Shown here one piece after another: positions 55,886 to 64,000 of a stretch of DNA of 64,000 nt (the stretch's first letter is position 1; each line of letters starts with the position of its first letter). This DNA comes from an uncultured Candidatus Melainabacteria bacterium (GTDB lineage: Bacteria > Cyanobacteriota > Vampirovibrionia > Gastranaerophilales > Gastranaerophilaceae): positions 172,449 through 236,448 of the forward strand of contig CAKUUC010000002.1 of NCBI GenBank assembly GCA_934692625.1. The letters are read 5' to 3'. The translations under genes and the position numbers were made by a program. The notes under the pieces were generated by a model. It ran no database searches, had not been told where the DNA came from, and saw only the letters and a program-made list of their open reading frames with translations.

Positions 55886-57172
55886 TTACTTTACAATTTC
55901 TGCAAAAATCAAACCATTTTCAACTTTTGTAATTTTTACATTTTGAATAGAATTGTAAATAGTTTCATTATCGGAAACAACTTGCACTGATAAATAATTT
56001 CTCGTCAAACCTTTCAAATTACCAGTATGCTTATCGCGATGTTTTTCTATAATTATCTCTTGAATTTTACCGATATTTTTCTCTACAAACTCATTATATT
56101 TAGTTTTTGAAATAGATTTTACGATATTAGCGCGAGAAACTTTTACGTTATCATCCACCTGATTTGGTAAATTTTCGCCAATCGTACCTTTTCTTATTGA
56201 ATAAGGAAAAGTATGAATTTGCGACAATCCGGATTTTTGAAGATTATCTTTGGTGATTTCAAAATCGTCATCAGTTTCACCGGCAAAACCGACAATTATA
56301 TCACTACCCAAAAATGGCAAATCAAAAGTTTCATTGATTTTGTCAATCAAAGACAGGTAAAAATCGGTTTTGTAAAATCTATTCATTGATTTTAAAGTTT
56401 TGTCATTTGCAGATTGAAGTGACAAATGGAAATGCGGACAGAATTTCTTTGAAGTCTTTAAAAACTCCAACAATTCAGGAGTAATTTCCGGCGGATTAAG
56501 CGAACCTAACCTATAACGTTCAATTGTAGTTTTCTCTTCTATTTCTTTTAATAAATCAATTAGCGAAAGACCAAATTCCTTTCCCCATTGTCCTATGTGA
56601 ATTCCGGTTATCATAACTTCTTTGAAACCGTTTTTTGAAAAATTATTAATTTGATTAATTATAAAATCAGACTTTGCACTTCTGCTTTTTCCTCTGGCTT
56701 TCCAAATTATGCAGTATGTACAACGGTTATCGCAACCGTCTTGAATTTTTACAGCAGCACGAGTTTTTGTCGTATCGTGGAGTTCCACAGCATTAAATTC
56801 TGACATCTTCAAAACATCTTGTGCAGAAAATTTCGTTTTATTGATTAAATATTCATACATGTTTAATTTTTCATTATTACCTAATACATAATCAATAAAA
56901 TCATATTTTAGAAGTTCATCTTTTTCAATTTGTGCAAAACAACCGGTCAAAACATTGATTATAGACGGGTTCTTATGTTTTGCTGCTCTTAACAAATACA
57001 ATGCCTCGTTATCACTTTTGTGAGTGACAGAACAAGAATTTAGCACATAGATGTCCGCATCTTGAATTTTGTCAACTTTTATTAATCCCTTATCTATAAG
57101 TTTTTCTTCAATAATTGCACTTTCAAATTGGTTGGCTCGACAGCCCATTGTATGAATATAAAAAGTTTTCAT
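55886..57172 (-). CDS. mtaB: tRNA (t6A37) methylthiotransferase MtaB
   Basis: 428 aa. A radical SAM methylthiotransferase of the MiaB family; MtaB makes ms2t6A37 in tRNAs decoding ANN. The N-terminal cluster cysteines are in MGCRANQFESA, NSCSVTHKSDNEA and TGCFAQIEKDEL. The radical SAM motif CxxxCxxC is DGCDNRCTYCIIWKARG. A TRAM domain ends the protein (LKGLTRNYLSVQVVSDNETI). The ALYLLRAAKHKNP region fits MtaB rather than MiaB. No ribosome binding site; TACTAT lies 6 nt before the ATG, so it may be leaderless. Confidence 0.92.
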   Translation of the reverse strand: MKTFYIHTMGCRANQFESAIIEEKLIDKGLIKVDKIQDADIYVLNSCSVTHKSDNEALYLLRAAKHKNPSIINVLTGCFAQIEKDELLKYDFIDYVLGNNEKLNMYEYLINKTKFSAQDVLKMSEFNAVELHDTTKTRAAVKIQDGCDNRCTYCIIWKARGKSRSAKSDFIINQINNFSKNGFKEVMITGIHIGQWGKEFGLSLIDLLKEIEEKTTIERYRLGSLNPPEITPELLEFLKTSKKFCPHFHLSLQSANDKTLKSMNRFYKTDFYLSLIDKINETFDLPFLGSDIIVGFAGETDDDFEITKDNLQKSGLSQIHTFPYSIRKGTIGENLPNQVDDNVKVSRANIVKSISKTKYNEFVEKNIGKIQEIIIEKHRDKHTGNLKGLTRNYLSVQVVSDNETIYNSIQNVKITKVENGLIFAEIVK

Positions 57173-57300
57173 TTCACAATAGTATTAAAAATATAAATAT
57201 TTGTAAACATTTTAGTAAAAATTTTTCATAAAATAACAAAAAAATTTACTTTTAGCTTTTAAATATATATAATAAAAGTGTAGAAAGTGTAGGTGTAAAT

Positions 57301-58161
57301 ATGCAAGTAAATTCGGTTTCTTTAAATAATGTTGAATCCTTTGGCTCAAGAAAATATAAAAAAGACCATCAAGAAAATGAATATTCAAAATTATATTCAA
57401 AAGTTATTGATGATTTGCCTAACGCAAGTGATGAAGATTTGAAAAAACTAGCAATTAAAGATGCCTCAATAGCAGTTAATGATAAGAAACACAAACGAAT
57501 TAACAATGCGCTATATTGGGGAGTACCGGTAGCCGGAGGTTTGGCTGCAGTTGTAAGAAACCCTGCAAAAGCCGGAACTTTCACCTCTGCAAGACTTGGA
57601 AACTTGACAAAATTTGCAACCACTACGGCTAGTTGGTTAGGCACATTATTATTGATGGACGGAGTGTTTGCAGTTAAAAATAAAGTTAGCAAAAACAGTG
57701 AAACTGTAAGAAAATTTGACCAAAATCACCCGATTATATCATTAGGTTTGACTATTGGCGCATCAATCGGTGCGGTTGCTCTTGCATTAACCGGAGCTTC
57801 TAAACTTGCTCCAAAAGTTCTTAAGGCAATAAAACCTGAAACTGCTGCAAAATTAACTAATATAGTTACGAAATTGGATAAAGTTCTTGAAAACAGCAAA
57901 GTTTTAAATACTATTTCAAAAGGTATAGATAAAGTTCCTTCATCACTAAAAGGACTTGCTAAAGGTATTATTGATTGGGCTCCAATGATGATGATTATTG
58001 GTCAACTATCTCATTCATTCAACCATGCTGCAGTTAAAAACAATGTCGCAAATCAAAATTATGCAGAATTAAAAATAGCAAGAGATGAAGCAAGGGCTGA
58101 AGTTGAAGCGACAGAGAGATTGGCAGAAGAAGACCAACAACCTGAGGCTGAAGAAGTATAA
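57301..58161 (+). CDS. Membrane-associated protein, unrecognised
   Basis: 286 aa. A short N-terminal part (MQVNSVSLNNVESFGSRKYK) without signal peptide, then a helical polar stretch, and three hydrophobic segments: about 78-95 (WGVPVAGGLAAVVRN), 110-125 (TASWLGTLLLMDGVFAV) and 142-165 (IISLGLTIGASIGAVALAL). A fourth weaker one lies near 225-245 (DWAPMMMIIGQL). The tail is acidic (EDQQPEAEEV). No family recognised. GTAGGTG stands 6 nt before the ATG, so the ribosome binding site is weak. Monocistronic. Confidence 0.62.
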   Translation: MQVNSVSLNNVESFGSRKYKKDHQENEYSKLYSKVIDDLPNASDEDLKKLAIKDASIAVNDKKHKRINNALYWGVPVAGGLAAVVRNPAKAGTFTSARLGNLTKFATTTASWLGTLLLMDGVFAVKNKVSKNSETVRKFDQNHPIISLGLTIGASIGAVALALTGASKLAPKVLKAIKPETAAKLTNIVTKLDKVLENSKVLNTISKGIDKVPSSLKGLAKGIIDWAPMMMIIGQLSHSFNHAAVKNNVANQNYAELKIARDEARAEVEATERLAEEDQQPEAEEV

Positions 58162-58228
58162 ACATTATCCAAAATGTAAATAAATCTTAAAAAGTATGTT
58201 TTGTAATTGCGAAACATACTTTTTAGTT

Positions 58229-58234
58229 TATAAT
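58229..58234 (+). promoter_or_regulatory. -10 element of the Fmt-like gene, probable leaderless mRNA
   Basis: TATAAT at 58229-58234 is followed by TCAAAT and then the ATG at 58241. TTGCGA at 58207-58212 is a possible -35 with a 16-nt spacer. No Shine-Dalgarno sequence. Confidence 0.68.
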
Positions 58235-58240
58235 TCAAAT

Positions 58241-59197
58241 ATGAAGGTTGTGATTATCGGAAAAGGGTTAATGCTTTCTAATATGATACTCGGGGCGGTG
58301 GATTCCGGAGCCAAAATCGTTGGAGTGTTACGTTATGAAACCACAACGTCAAACAGAATTTTGCAAAATTTGCGGGATTTATTTAATCCGTCTTATGAAT
58401 ACACCTTGATTAAGCAATTAAAACTCAAAAATCTTGATTTCGAAAGTGTTAATAGTGATGATTTTAGACAATTTTTGATAAAAAACAATATTGATATGCT
58501 CTTAGTTGGCACATGGAAAGAAAAAATTTCACCACAAACATTTAATATTCCGACAATCGGGACAGTGAATATTCACCCCTCATTGTTACCAAAATATAGA
58601 GGTCCAAACCCGTATTTGCAAACTATTTTAAATGGAGAAGAGTTTTCAGGTGTCACCCTGCATTTGGTAGATAGCGGTTATGATACTGGTGCAATTTTGT
58701 TGCAGGAAAAAGTTAAAATTTTGCCAACAGATACTTCAAAAGAATTGAGAGAACGCACAGTTTTGGCAGCAAGAAAATTGGTTACTCAACTGTTTAACGA
58801 ATTAAATTCAAATATTATTACACCAATAAAGCAAATCGAGGCTAAAGCAACGTATTATAAAAATATTACCGGCATTGAAAAAATGTTGGATTTTTCAAAC
58901 CAAACAGCAGAGGAAATTTCAAGAACAGTAAGAGCATTGCACCCGTTTTTGCCTTGTTATATCACGCATAAATCAAAGTTTTTTGTCGTTAATCCTTATA
59001 AAATTGAAATCCTTAAGGAAAGTTTTCCTGATAACAAACCAAACGATATCATAGCAAAATCAAGCGACGAAAATTCTCTCACAATAGTTTGTAAAGACCA
59101 AAAAGCAGTCAAATTCAAGGATTTAACACTTTACAAAATGAAGCTTTTGACAAAATTTTATATAAAAAACAGAGTTAAAACTACTTCCTTGCAATAG
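58241..59197 (+). CDS. Formyltransferase-family protein (Fmt-like)
   Basis: 318 aa from the ATG at 58241; the frame is open 15 codons upstream, but the N-terminal fold starts with MKVVIIGKGLMLSNMI. The formyl-THF transferase core is visible: GTVNIHPSLLPKYRGPNPYLQTI with the catalytic Asn-His pair and HPSLLPKYRG loop, then LHLVDSGYDTGAILLQEKV with the catalytic Asp. The last 100 residues resemble the Fmt C-terminal domain (ISRTVRALHPFLPCYITH). It may be the methionyl-tRNA formyltransferase, or a sugar-nucleotide formyltransferase; no other fmt is in the window. The 3' end overlaps mnmG by 17 nt (convergent). Confidence 0.8.
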   Translation: MKVVIIGKGLMLSNMILGAVDSGAKIVGVLRYETTTSNRILQNLRDLFNPSYEYTLIKQLKLKNLDFESVNSDDFRQFLIKNNIDMLLVGTWKEKISPQTFNIPTIGTVNIHPSLLPKYRGPNPYLQTILNGEEFSGVTLHLVDSGYDTGAILLQEKVKILPTDTSKELRERTVLAARKLVTQLFNELNSNIITPIKQIEAKATYYKNITGIEKMLDFSNQTAEEISRTVRALHPFLPCYITHKSKFFVVNPYKIEILKESFPDNKPNDIIAKSSDENSLTIVCKDQKAVKFKDLTLYKMKLLTKFYIKNRVKTTSLQ

Positions 59198-61064
59198 AAT
59201 TTCTGTCAAGCATAACCATAAGAATTGAAATATCCGCAGGTTTTACACCACCTATTCTTGCCGCTTGGGCAAGGGTCTTTGGCTGAATTTTAGCAAGTTT
59301 TTCTTTAGTTTCTGATGAGATATGGTCAATTTTTGAATAGTCTATATCATCTGGGATTTTGAACTTTTCCAATTTCCCAGCCTGAGAAACCTGTTCTTCC
59401 TGACGTTTAATATAACCGTCATATTTTACAATAACTTCAATTTGTTCGTAAACTTCTTTTGGAATATTCAGACTATTTGTGTTTTCGTCCAATTCTTGAA
59501 TAACTTTATACGTGATATTAGGGCGTTTGAGAAGTTCTGTGGCTCTAATTCCTCGTTCAAGATGGTCTTCATACTTACTCAAAATTTCGTTTGTTCGTTC
59601 ATTTGCAGGAATTTTAACACTTTCCAAACGAGTTTTTTCTTCTTGAATAAGTTTTTGTTTTTGTGTAAATCTTTCAAATTGAGTATCATCAATCAAACCG
59701 ATTTTGTGACCAATCGGTGTTAAACGTTCGTCCGCATTATCTTGTCTTAACAGCAAACGATATTCTGAACGAGAAGTCAGCATTCTGTAAGGGTCTTGAA
59801 TGTCTTTTGTTACCAAATCATCAATCAATGTACCCGTATAAGATGAACTTCTTGCAAGTTCCAACATTTTAGATCCATTTAAGTAGTTGAAAGCATTAAT
59901 TCCGGCAATCAACCCTTGTGCTGCCGCTTCTTCATAACCGCTTGTACCATTAATTTGCCCGCCAAAGAATAAACCTTTGATTTTTTTAGACATAAGGGAA
60001 TGCGTTGTTTGAACTGCTGGAACGCAGTCATATTCAACTGCATAAGCAGGTTTTATAATATGCGCATTTTCAAGCCCAGGAAGGCTTCTTATCATTTTTA
60101 CCTGTACATCGGCAGGCAAACTCGTTGAGAAACCTTGAATATATGTTTCGTAAGTTCCAAGCCCTTCAGGTTCGATAAATATATGATGAGAAGGATTTGA
60201 AGCAAATCTGACAATTTTATCCTCAATAGACGGACAATATCTTGGTCCGACACCTTGAATCAAACCTTGATACATAGGAGATTTATCAAGATTTGAACGA
60301 ATAATTTCGTGAGTTTCTTCGGTCGTTCTTGTCAAATAACAAGGATAAGTCTTTCTAATCGGACGGTTTGGTTTAAATGAGAAAAAGTTTAATTCTTCGT
60401 CCCCAGGTTGAATAGTCATTTTTGAATAGTCAATCGTTCTTTTGTCTACTCTTGCCGGAGTACCAGTTTTTAATTTCTTTGTTTGAATACCCAACTTGTG
60501 TAATGAATCGGATAATCCGATAGCAGCCTTTTCTCCAAGTCTACCAGCACTATAGGAACGTAATCCTACAAAAATCTTACCTTCTAAAGAAGTTCCAGTC
60601 GTCAAAACAACTGCATTTGCGCTGTATTCAATACCAAACTCATCAATAGCACCAACAATTTTGTCATTTTCTACTTTTAATTCCGTTATACAACATTGTT
60701 TTAGATAAATATTTTCATTACTTTCTATCAAACTTCTCATATATCGAGAATATTCAGCCTTGTCAGATTGAGCTCTCAACGCTCTAACTGCAGGTCCTTT
60801 TGAAGAGTTCAAAGTTTTTAATTGCAAATATGTAGCATCTGCAACTTCTCCCATAACTCCGCCTAAGGCATCAATTTCTCTGACAAGTGTTGATTTTGCA
60901 GGCCCGCCAACCGCAGGGTTACAAGGTTGTAACGCAATATTATCAATATTTAAAGTGCAAAGCAAAACCTTCATTCCTAACTTTGCACACGCTAAAGTCG
61001 CTTCACAACCGGCATGTCCGGCACCGACTACAATTATATCAAAATGGTTATTCAAGTAATTCAT
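59181..61064 (-). CDS. mnmG: tRNA uridine-5-carboxymethylaminomethyl modification enzyme MnmG
   Basis: 627 aa from the ATG at 61064; the frame is open 6 codons upstream to a TTG. It acts with MnmE on U34 of tRNA. The FAD-binding motif is IIVVGAGHAGCEATLACAKLG; other family motifs are NPAVGGPAKSTLVREIDALGG, LRAQSDKAEYSRYM, GTSLEGKIFVG and SRSEYRLLLRQDNADERLT. The C-terminal helical domain is complete. No ribosome binding site; TATAAT ends exactly 6 nt before this ATG, so the mRNA is probably leaderless, as for mnmE. Confidence 0.97.
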   Translation of the reverse strand: MNYLNNHFDIIVVGAGHAGCEATLACAKLGMKVLLCTLNIDNIALQPCNPAVGGPAKSTLVREIDALGGVMGEVADATYLQLKTLNSSKGPAVRALRAQSDKAEYSRYMRSLIESNENIYLKQCCITELKVENDKIVGAIDEFGIEYSANAVVLTTGTSLEGKIFVGLRSYSAGRLGEKAAIGLSDSLHKLGIQTKKLKTGTPARVDKRTIDYSKMTIQPGDEELNFFSFKPNRPIRKTYPCYLTRTTEETHEIIRSNLDKSPMYQGLIQGVGPRYCPSIEDKIVRFASNPSHHIFIEPEGLGTYETYIQGFSTSLPADVQVKMIRSLPGLENAHIIKPAYAVEYDCVPAVQTTHSLMSKKIKGLFFGGQINGTSGYEEAAAQGLIAGINAFNYLNGSKMLELARSSSYTGTLIDDLVTKDIQDPYRMLTSRSEYRLLLRQDNADERLTPIGHKIGLIDDTQFERFTQKQKLIQEEKTRLESVKIPANERTNEILSKYEDHLERGIRATELLKRPNITYKVIQELDENTNSLNIPKEVYEQIEVIVKYDGYIKRQEEQVSQAGKLEKFKIPDDIDYSKIDHISSETKEKLAKIQPKTLAQAARIGGVKPADISILMVMLDRNSIARK

Positions 61065-61070
61065 ACATTT

Positions 61071-61076
61071 ATTATA
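61071..61076 (-). promoter_or_regulatory. -10 element of mnmG, probable leaderless mRNA
   Basis: On the minus strand TATAAT (61076-61071) is followed by AAATGT and then the ATG at 61064. No clear -35. Confidence 0.68.
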
Positions 61077-61088
61077 TGCCAAACAAAA

Positions 61089-62015
61089 CTAATAAATACA
61101 CTTTGCACTTTGATATGTATTACGTCTTATAAATTCTCTATCTATTTTGTTTAGACAATCTAATTTTGCACCAAGCCAACGAGGAGCTATTAAATTTTTC
61201 TTCAAACCATTTCCAGCAAGTCTATGTATCGTTGTATTTGCAGGTAATATTTCTAAAAAGTCCGTAACAAGACTTACATACTCATCTTCACTCATAAAAT
61301 CAATTTCACCGTTTTGATATAAAGTTGCAAGTTTAGTATTTTCTAATGCGCACAGCATGTGAATTTTTACACCATCAACGTGAAGTTGAGCAAGTTTTTG
61401 CGCTGTTTGCAAAATTTCATCACGAGTTTCCCAAAGTCCAAAAATCACATGTACACAAACATTCAAACCTTTTTCCTTGGACATTTCATACGCTCGCAAG
61501 AAACAATCAAAATCATGACCACGATTTATTTTTTTCAAAGTTTTGTCATGAATTGATTGCAAACCGTACTCAATCCAAGTATAATAATCTTTCCCGATAT
61601 CAGCAAGCAGATTTAATTTGTCCTCATCAACACAATCAGGACGGGTTCCAACAGATAAACCAACAACATCAGGGTGATTAAGCGCTGATTTATATATTTT
61701 TTCAAGTTCTTCAACGGGCTTGTAAGTATTTGAATAGGCTTGAAAATATGACATGAATTTCTCAGCCTTAAACCTGTCATGTAAGGTTTTTGCGCCCGCA
61801 ATGACCTGTTCTTCCACAGATAGTTTGTTTGAATGTGCCTGAGAAAAACTTCCGCCATCATCACAAAAAATACAACCACCAGTTGAAATTGTCCCGTCAC
61901 GATTAGGACACGAAAAACCTGCGTCGATAGTTATTTTATAAACCTTCGCTCCAAACTTGTTTTTCAAATATGCACTGAATTGGTTGTATCTTTTATCTGT
62001 ATTATTAAATAACAT
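61089..62015 (-). CDS. Radical SAM protein, TIGR01212/YhcC family
   Basis: 308 aa. The radical SAM cluster motif is GFSCPNRDGTISTGGCIFCDDGG, with the unusual long CxnCxxC spacing of this family. FQAYSNTYKPVEELEKIYKSAL and VVGLSVGTRPDCVDEDKL follow, then WIEYGLQSIHDKTLKKINRGHDF and VCVHVIFGLWETRDEI. YhcC-family proteins have no settled function, though a role in RNA or tRNA modification has been proposed. The start ATG overlaps the stop of the small zinc-ribbon gene (TAATG), so the two are coupled. Confidence 0.88.
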   Translation of the reverse strand: MLFNNTDKRYNQFSAYLKNKFGAKVYKITIDAGFSCPNRDGTISTGGCIFCDDGGSFSQAHSNKLSVEEQVIAGAKTLHDRFKAEKFMSYFQAYSNTYKPVEELEKIYKSALNHPDVVGLSVGTRPDCVDEDKLNLLADIGKDYYTWIEYGLQSIHDKTLKKINRGHDFDCFLRAYEMSKEKGLNVCVHVIFGLWETRDEILQTAQKLAQLHVDGVKIHMLCALENTKLATLYQNGEIDFMSEDEYVSLVTDFLEILPANTTIHRLAGNGLKKNLIAPRWLGAKLDCLNKIDREFIRRNTYQSAKCIY

Positions 62016-62188
62016 TATTGTTGATTATTTTCATCATTGTCATAAATCGGATAAACATAGTGTTCACCACAATTTGGACAAACTACTTCTTGTTGTTTAC
62101 CATCTTCAACCTGTGCTACTTCAAATAAGCATTTGCAACCTGATTGAACACATCTTATTGCCCATGTTGGTCTGATTAGTCTTGCCAT
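62015..62188 (-). CDS. Small zinc-ribbon protein
   Basis: 57 aa beginning MARLIRPTWAIRCVQSGCKC. Four or five Cys make a zinc-ribbon pattern: a C-x4-C-x-C near the start and CPNCGEHYVYP in the second half. The tail is Asn/Gln/Asp-rich (YDNDENNQQ). GAGGGAATCTATT stands before the ATG at 62188, a good ribosome binding site. Its stop shares one base with the start of the radical SAM gene, so it is the leading gene of that pair. It might help the radical SAM enzyme or bind RNA; no family recognised. Confidence 0.82.
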   Translation of the reverse strand: MARLIRPTWAIRCVQSGCKCLFEVAQVEDGKQQEVVCPNCGEHYVYPIYDNDENNQQ

Positions 62189-62259
62189 AATAGATTCCCT
62201 CTTTCTAATTTATACATTTTGTATTTTATCACTTATTTTTTATAAGTGCAAGATTGTTT

Positions 62260-63543
62260 CTATTTATAAACCTCATCGTCCCAGTACTCAAGTTCAAGTT
62301 TTCCTACAATGATTGTATCACCGTTTTGAACACCTTGACGTTTCAACTCGTCCATAATTCCCATACCAATCATAATATTTTGGAAACGAATAACCTGCTC
62401 TGTGCTGCGAGAGTCTGTAACTTGCGAAATTCTTATAATTCTACCGCCAGTCACAAGGAAAGTGTCTTTTTTAATTTTTTGAACATCCCAATATCCGTCA
62501 TCATTATTCGTTGCATCAAGGTCTTCAAAAACATTGATTTCAGATTTTGGCTTTTCAATTGTATTAACTTTATTTTCCAATTCAAGTTTTAATTTGTCCA
62601 AATTTTCCCCTGTAACAGCAGATATAAAATATGGTTCAACACCGATTTCATTAAATTCTTTTTTCAATTCTTCAATCATTTCACTTGGAATGGCATCAAT
62701 TTTGTTAATTGCAACTATTTGATACAAATGAGCCAATTTTTCAGAATATTTTGCCAATTCTTCGTTAATAATTTTATAATTCTGAATAGGATTTTCTTCC
62801 GTTCCGTCAATTATATGCAACAAAAACCTACAACGTTCAACGTGTCGCAAAAAGTCGTGACCAAGTCCGACACCATCTGATGCGCCTTCAATCAGCCCAG
62901 GAATATCTGCGATAACATATCCATCTCCATCAGATTTTCTTACGACTCCTAAATTTGGAACAATTGTAGTAAACGGATAATCAGCAATCTTTGGTTTTGC
63001 AGCAGACACACGGCTAATAAAGGTAGATTTACCAGCATTAGGAAAACCTAAAAGCCCAACATCTGCGAGTAATTTCAACTCTAATTGCAACTCTCTTTCG
63101 ATGCCCGGCTCCCCAGGCTCACAATACTGTGGCGCTCTATTTTGTGGAGTACAAAAATGAATATTTCCACGACCTCCACGACCACCTTTAGCCACAAGTA
63201 CAGTCTGATTATGTTCGGTTAAATCTGCAATAATATTACCGGATTTCAAATCTTTTACAATTGTTCCGGTTGGAACTTTTATATACAAATCCTTTGCACT
63301 CTTCCCGTGCATACTCTTTTTGAATCCGTTTTCACCATTATCAGCCTTGAATATTGAACGGTAAGTAAAATCCAAAAGTGTTGACAAACCTTCATCAGCA
63401 ATTAAATAAACGCTGCCGCCTTTTCCACCGTCACCGCCTGCCGGTCCGCCTTTATCCACAAACTTTTCACGTCGCCAAGCAACAACACCGTTTCCGCCTT
63501 TTCCTGATGAAATTTTAATTTTAGCCTTGTCTATAAATTGCAT
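62260..63543 (-). CDS. obgE: GTPase Obg/CgtA
   Basis: 427 aa from the ATG at 63543 (MQFIDKAKIKISSGKGGNGVV), with AAGGGA 5-7 nt upstream; the frame is open 10 codons further up. A ribosome-assembly and stress-response GTPase. The glycine-rich Obg domain includes GGPAGGDGGKGGSVYLIAD and GRGGRGNIHF; the GTPase has G1 GFPNAGKSTFI, G2 DYPFTTIVPNLG, G3 DIPGLIEGA and G4 NKID. A C-terminal OCT-like domain ends the protein (QVTDSRSTEQVIRFQNIM; GDTIIVGKLELEYWDDE). Monocistronic. Confidence 0.97.
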   Translation of the reverse strand: MQFIDKAKIKISSGKGGNGVVAWRREKFVDKGGPAGGDGGKGGSVYLIADEGLSTLLDFTYRSIFKADNGENGFKKSMHGKSAKDLYIKVPTGTIVKDLKSGNIIADLTEHNQTVLVAKGGRGGRGNIHFCTPQNRAPQYCEPGEPGIERELQLELKLLADVGLLGFPNAGKSTFISRVSAAKPKIADYPFTTIVPNLGVVRKSDGDGYVIADIPGLIEGASDGVGLGHDFLRHVERCRFLLHIIDGTEENPIQNYKIINEELAKYSEKLAHLYQIVAINKIDAIPSEMIEELKKEFNEIGVEPYFISAVTGENLDKLKLELENKVNTIEKPKSEINVFEDLDATNNDDGYWDVQKIKKDTFLVTGGRIIRISQVTDSRSTEQVIRFQNIMIGMGIMDELKRQGVQNGDTIIVGKLELEYWDDEVYK

Positions 63544-63719
63544 AATATAATCCCTTTTGCATTGATAATACAATGAACATGCCCAAATTGCAAAATCTCA
63601 TAACGGAAACTTTATTGTCAAATCCTCAAAAGTTTTTAAAGCGTATTTTAAAAAGTCATGAAGTTTGGCAAGTTTTTAAAATAAATTTTAAAAAGTTTTG
63701 AATTTCTGTTTAAAACAAA

Positions 63720-63753
63720 TTTACAAAAGCCCTTATCATAAGGGCTTTTGTTT
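63720..63753 (-). terminator. Terminator after tRNA-Pro
   Basis: On the minus strand AAAAGCCCTTAT pairs with ATAAGGGCTTTT over a single-base gap, then GTAAATTTG. Confidence 0.88.
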
Positions 63754-63755
63754 TA

Positions 63756-63832
63756 TGGTCGGGATGACAAGATTCGAACTTGCGACCCCCGCGACCCGAA
63801 CACGGTGCGCTACCAAGCTGCGCTACATCCCG
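63756..63832 (-). tRNA. tRNA-Pro (anticodon CGG)
   Basis: 77 nt with encoded CCA. Acceptor stem CGGGATG/CATCCCG; D arm GCGC...GCGC with TTGGTA loop; anticodon stem CCGTG/CGCGG around loop TTCGGGT, giving CGG (reads CCG); T arm GCAAGTTCGAATCTTGT with the TTCGAAT loop. A terminator follows. Its first 11 nt recur in the tandem repeat on its 5' side. Confidence 0.96.
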
Positions 63833-64000
63833 AAAGATAAAATATGAACCAGAAACTGTCGTTTCCGGCGGGTGCGCTACCCCTCTCAAAAAAAGATACT
63901 TAATCTTTTTTTCTCGGCAGAGTGCTACATCCCGAAAGATAAAATATGAACCAGAAACTGTCGTTTCCGGCGGGTGCGCTACCCCTCTCAAAAAAAGATA
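63822..64000. repeat. 102-bp tandem repeat containing the tRNA-Pro 5' end
   Basis: The block GCTACATCCCGAAAGAT with about 65 following nt occurs at 63822-63900 and again from about 63924 to the window end, period 102 bp. Each copy includes the complement of the first 11 nt of tRNA-Pro (CGGGATGTAGC), a TTTCCGGCGGGTGCGCTACC segment resembling a D-arm fragment, and an AAAAAAAGAT/ATCTTTTTTT hairpin. Any open frame across this region is a translation of tRNA and repeat, not a gene. Confidence 0.88.

Noticed and set aside
63574..63719. 42-codon plus-strand frame beginning MNMPKLQNLITETLL near 63573
   Set aside because: No ribosome binding site, Lys/Phe-rich low complexity and no context; too weak to list as a gene.
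63710..63991. 93-codon minus-strand open frame at the window end
   Set aside because: It is tRNA-Pro and the 102-bp tandem repeat translated; DVAQLGSAPCSGRGG is a familiar tRNA artefact.

Overview
The window is an AT-rich bacterial chromosome segment, about two thirds A+T, densely packed with housekeeping genes. The proteins suggest a non-photosynthetic relative of Cyanobacteria, of the Gastranaerophilales/Vampirovibrionia (Melainabacteria) type: prepilins whose N-terminus reads FSLAEVLITLGIIGVVAA, an envelope protein with three SLH domains, TonB-like and GerMN-domain exported proteins, and a class I KARI. This placement is inference from remembered family features; no 16S rRNA is present. 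No prophage, insertion sequence or CRISPR array was seen.

Layout. 1-1563: a prepilin gene preceded by a (TATGG)9 tract, then a gene-free stretch of small dispersed palindromes. 1564-4526 (-): rbfA-truB-LmeA-like-GerMN-HicB-like operon. 4582-9550: a shortened cupin gene, alaS, dut, two TM2 genes and a one-domain LuxR regulator. 9563-15362 (-): nrnA-yihY, then prfA-ylxR-infB; infB is thus separated from rbfA-truB, with which it usually sits. 15400-26900: DciA-like, uridine kinase-like, SLH protein, pyk, rplS-ylqF, a TonB-like protein, a decayed prepilin gene and several small proteins. 27224-28703: rplJ-rplL followed by a membrane-anchored L7/L12-like paralogue. 28792-34755: a YhaM-like nuclease, ilvC, a GNAT protein and mnmE. 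36247-42846: dnaA-ruvA, facing a fused double helicase with its Fe-S nuclease (AddAB-like). 44241-49029: a four-gene vWA / polytopic / TonB-like / TPR-glycosyltransferase operon of unknown role. 49106-63543: lysS, tuf, ychF, a Na/Pi transporter, mtaB, an Fmt-like gene, mnmG, a radical SAM enzyme and obgE. The end holds tRNA-Pro and a 102-bp tandem repeat containing a piece of that tRNA.

The most unusual material is regulatory and small. (i) Three minus-strand promoters share ATTAAAG...CCGATA with identical spacing (TAAA-N16-NCCGATAR), a sigma-28/FliA-like signature; they lie in front of a putative sRNA and two short unrecognised proteins. (ii) Six genes (prfA, the GNAT gene, mnmE, the vWA gene, the Fmt-like gene, mnmG) have TATAAT exactly 6 nt before ATG and no Shine-Dalgarno sequence, so they are probably leaderless. 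(iii) Four orphan terminators mark candidate sRNAs, one carrying a CCUCC anti-Shine-Dalgarno stretch. (iv) Small genes of 49-59 codons were found by hand, including a zinc-ribbon protein and a partner of a CopG-like protein that shares its C-terminal motif. Translation factors, ribosomal proteins, aminoacyl-tRNA synthetases and tRNA-modification enzymes (truB, mnmE, mnmG, mtaB) make up much of the rest.
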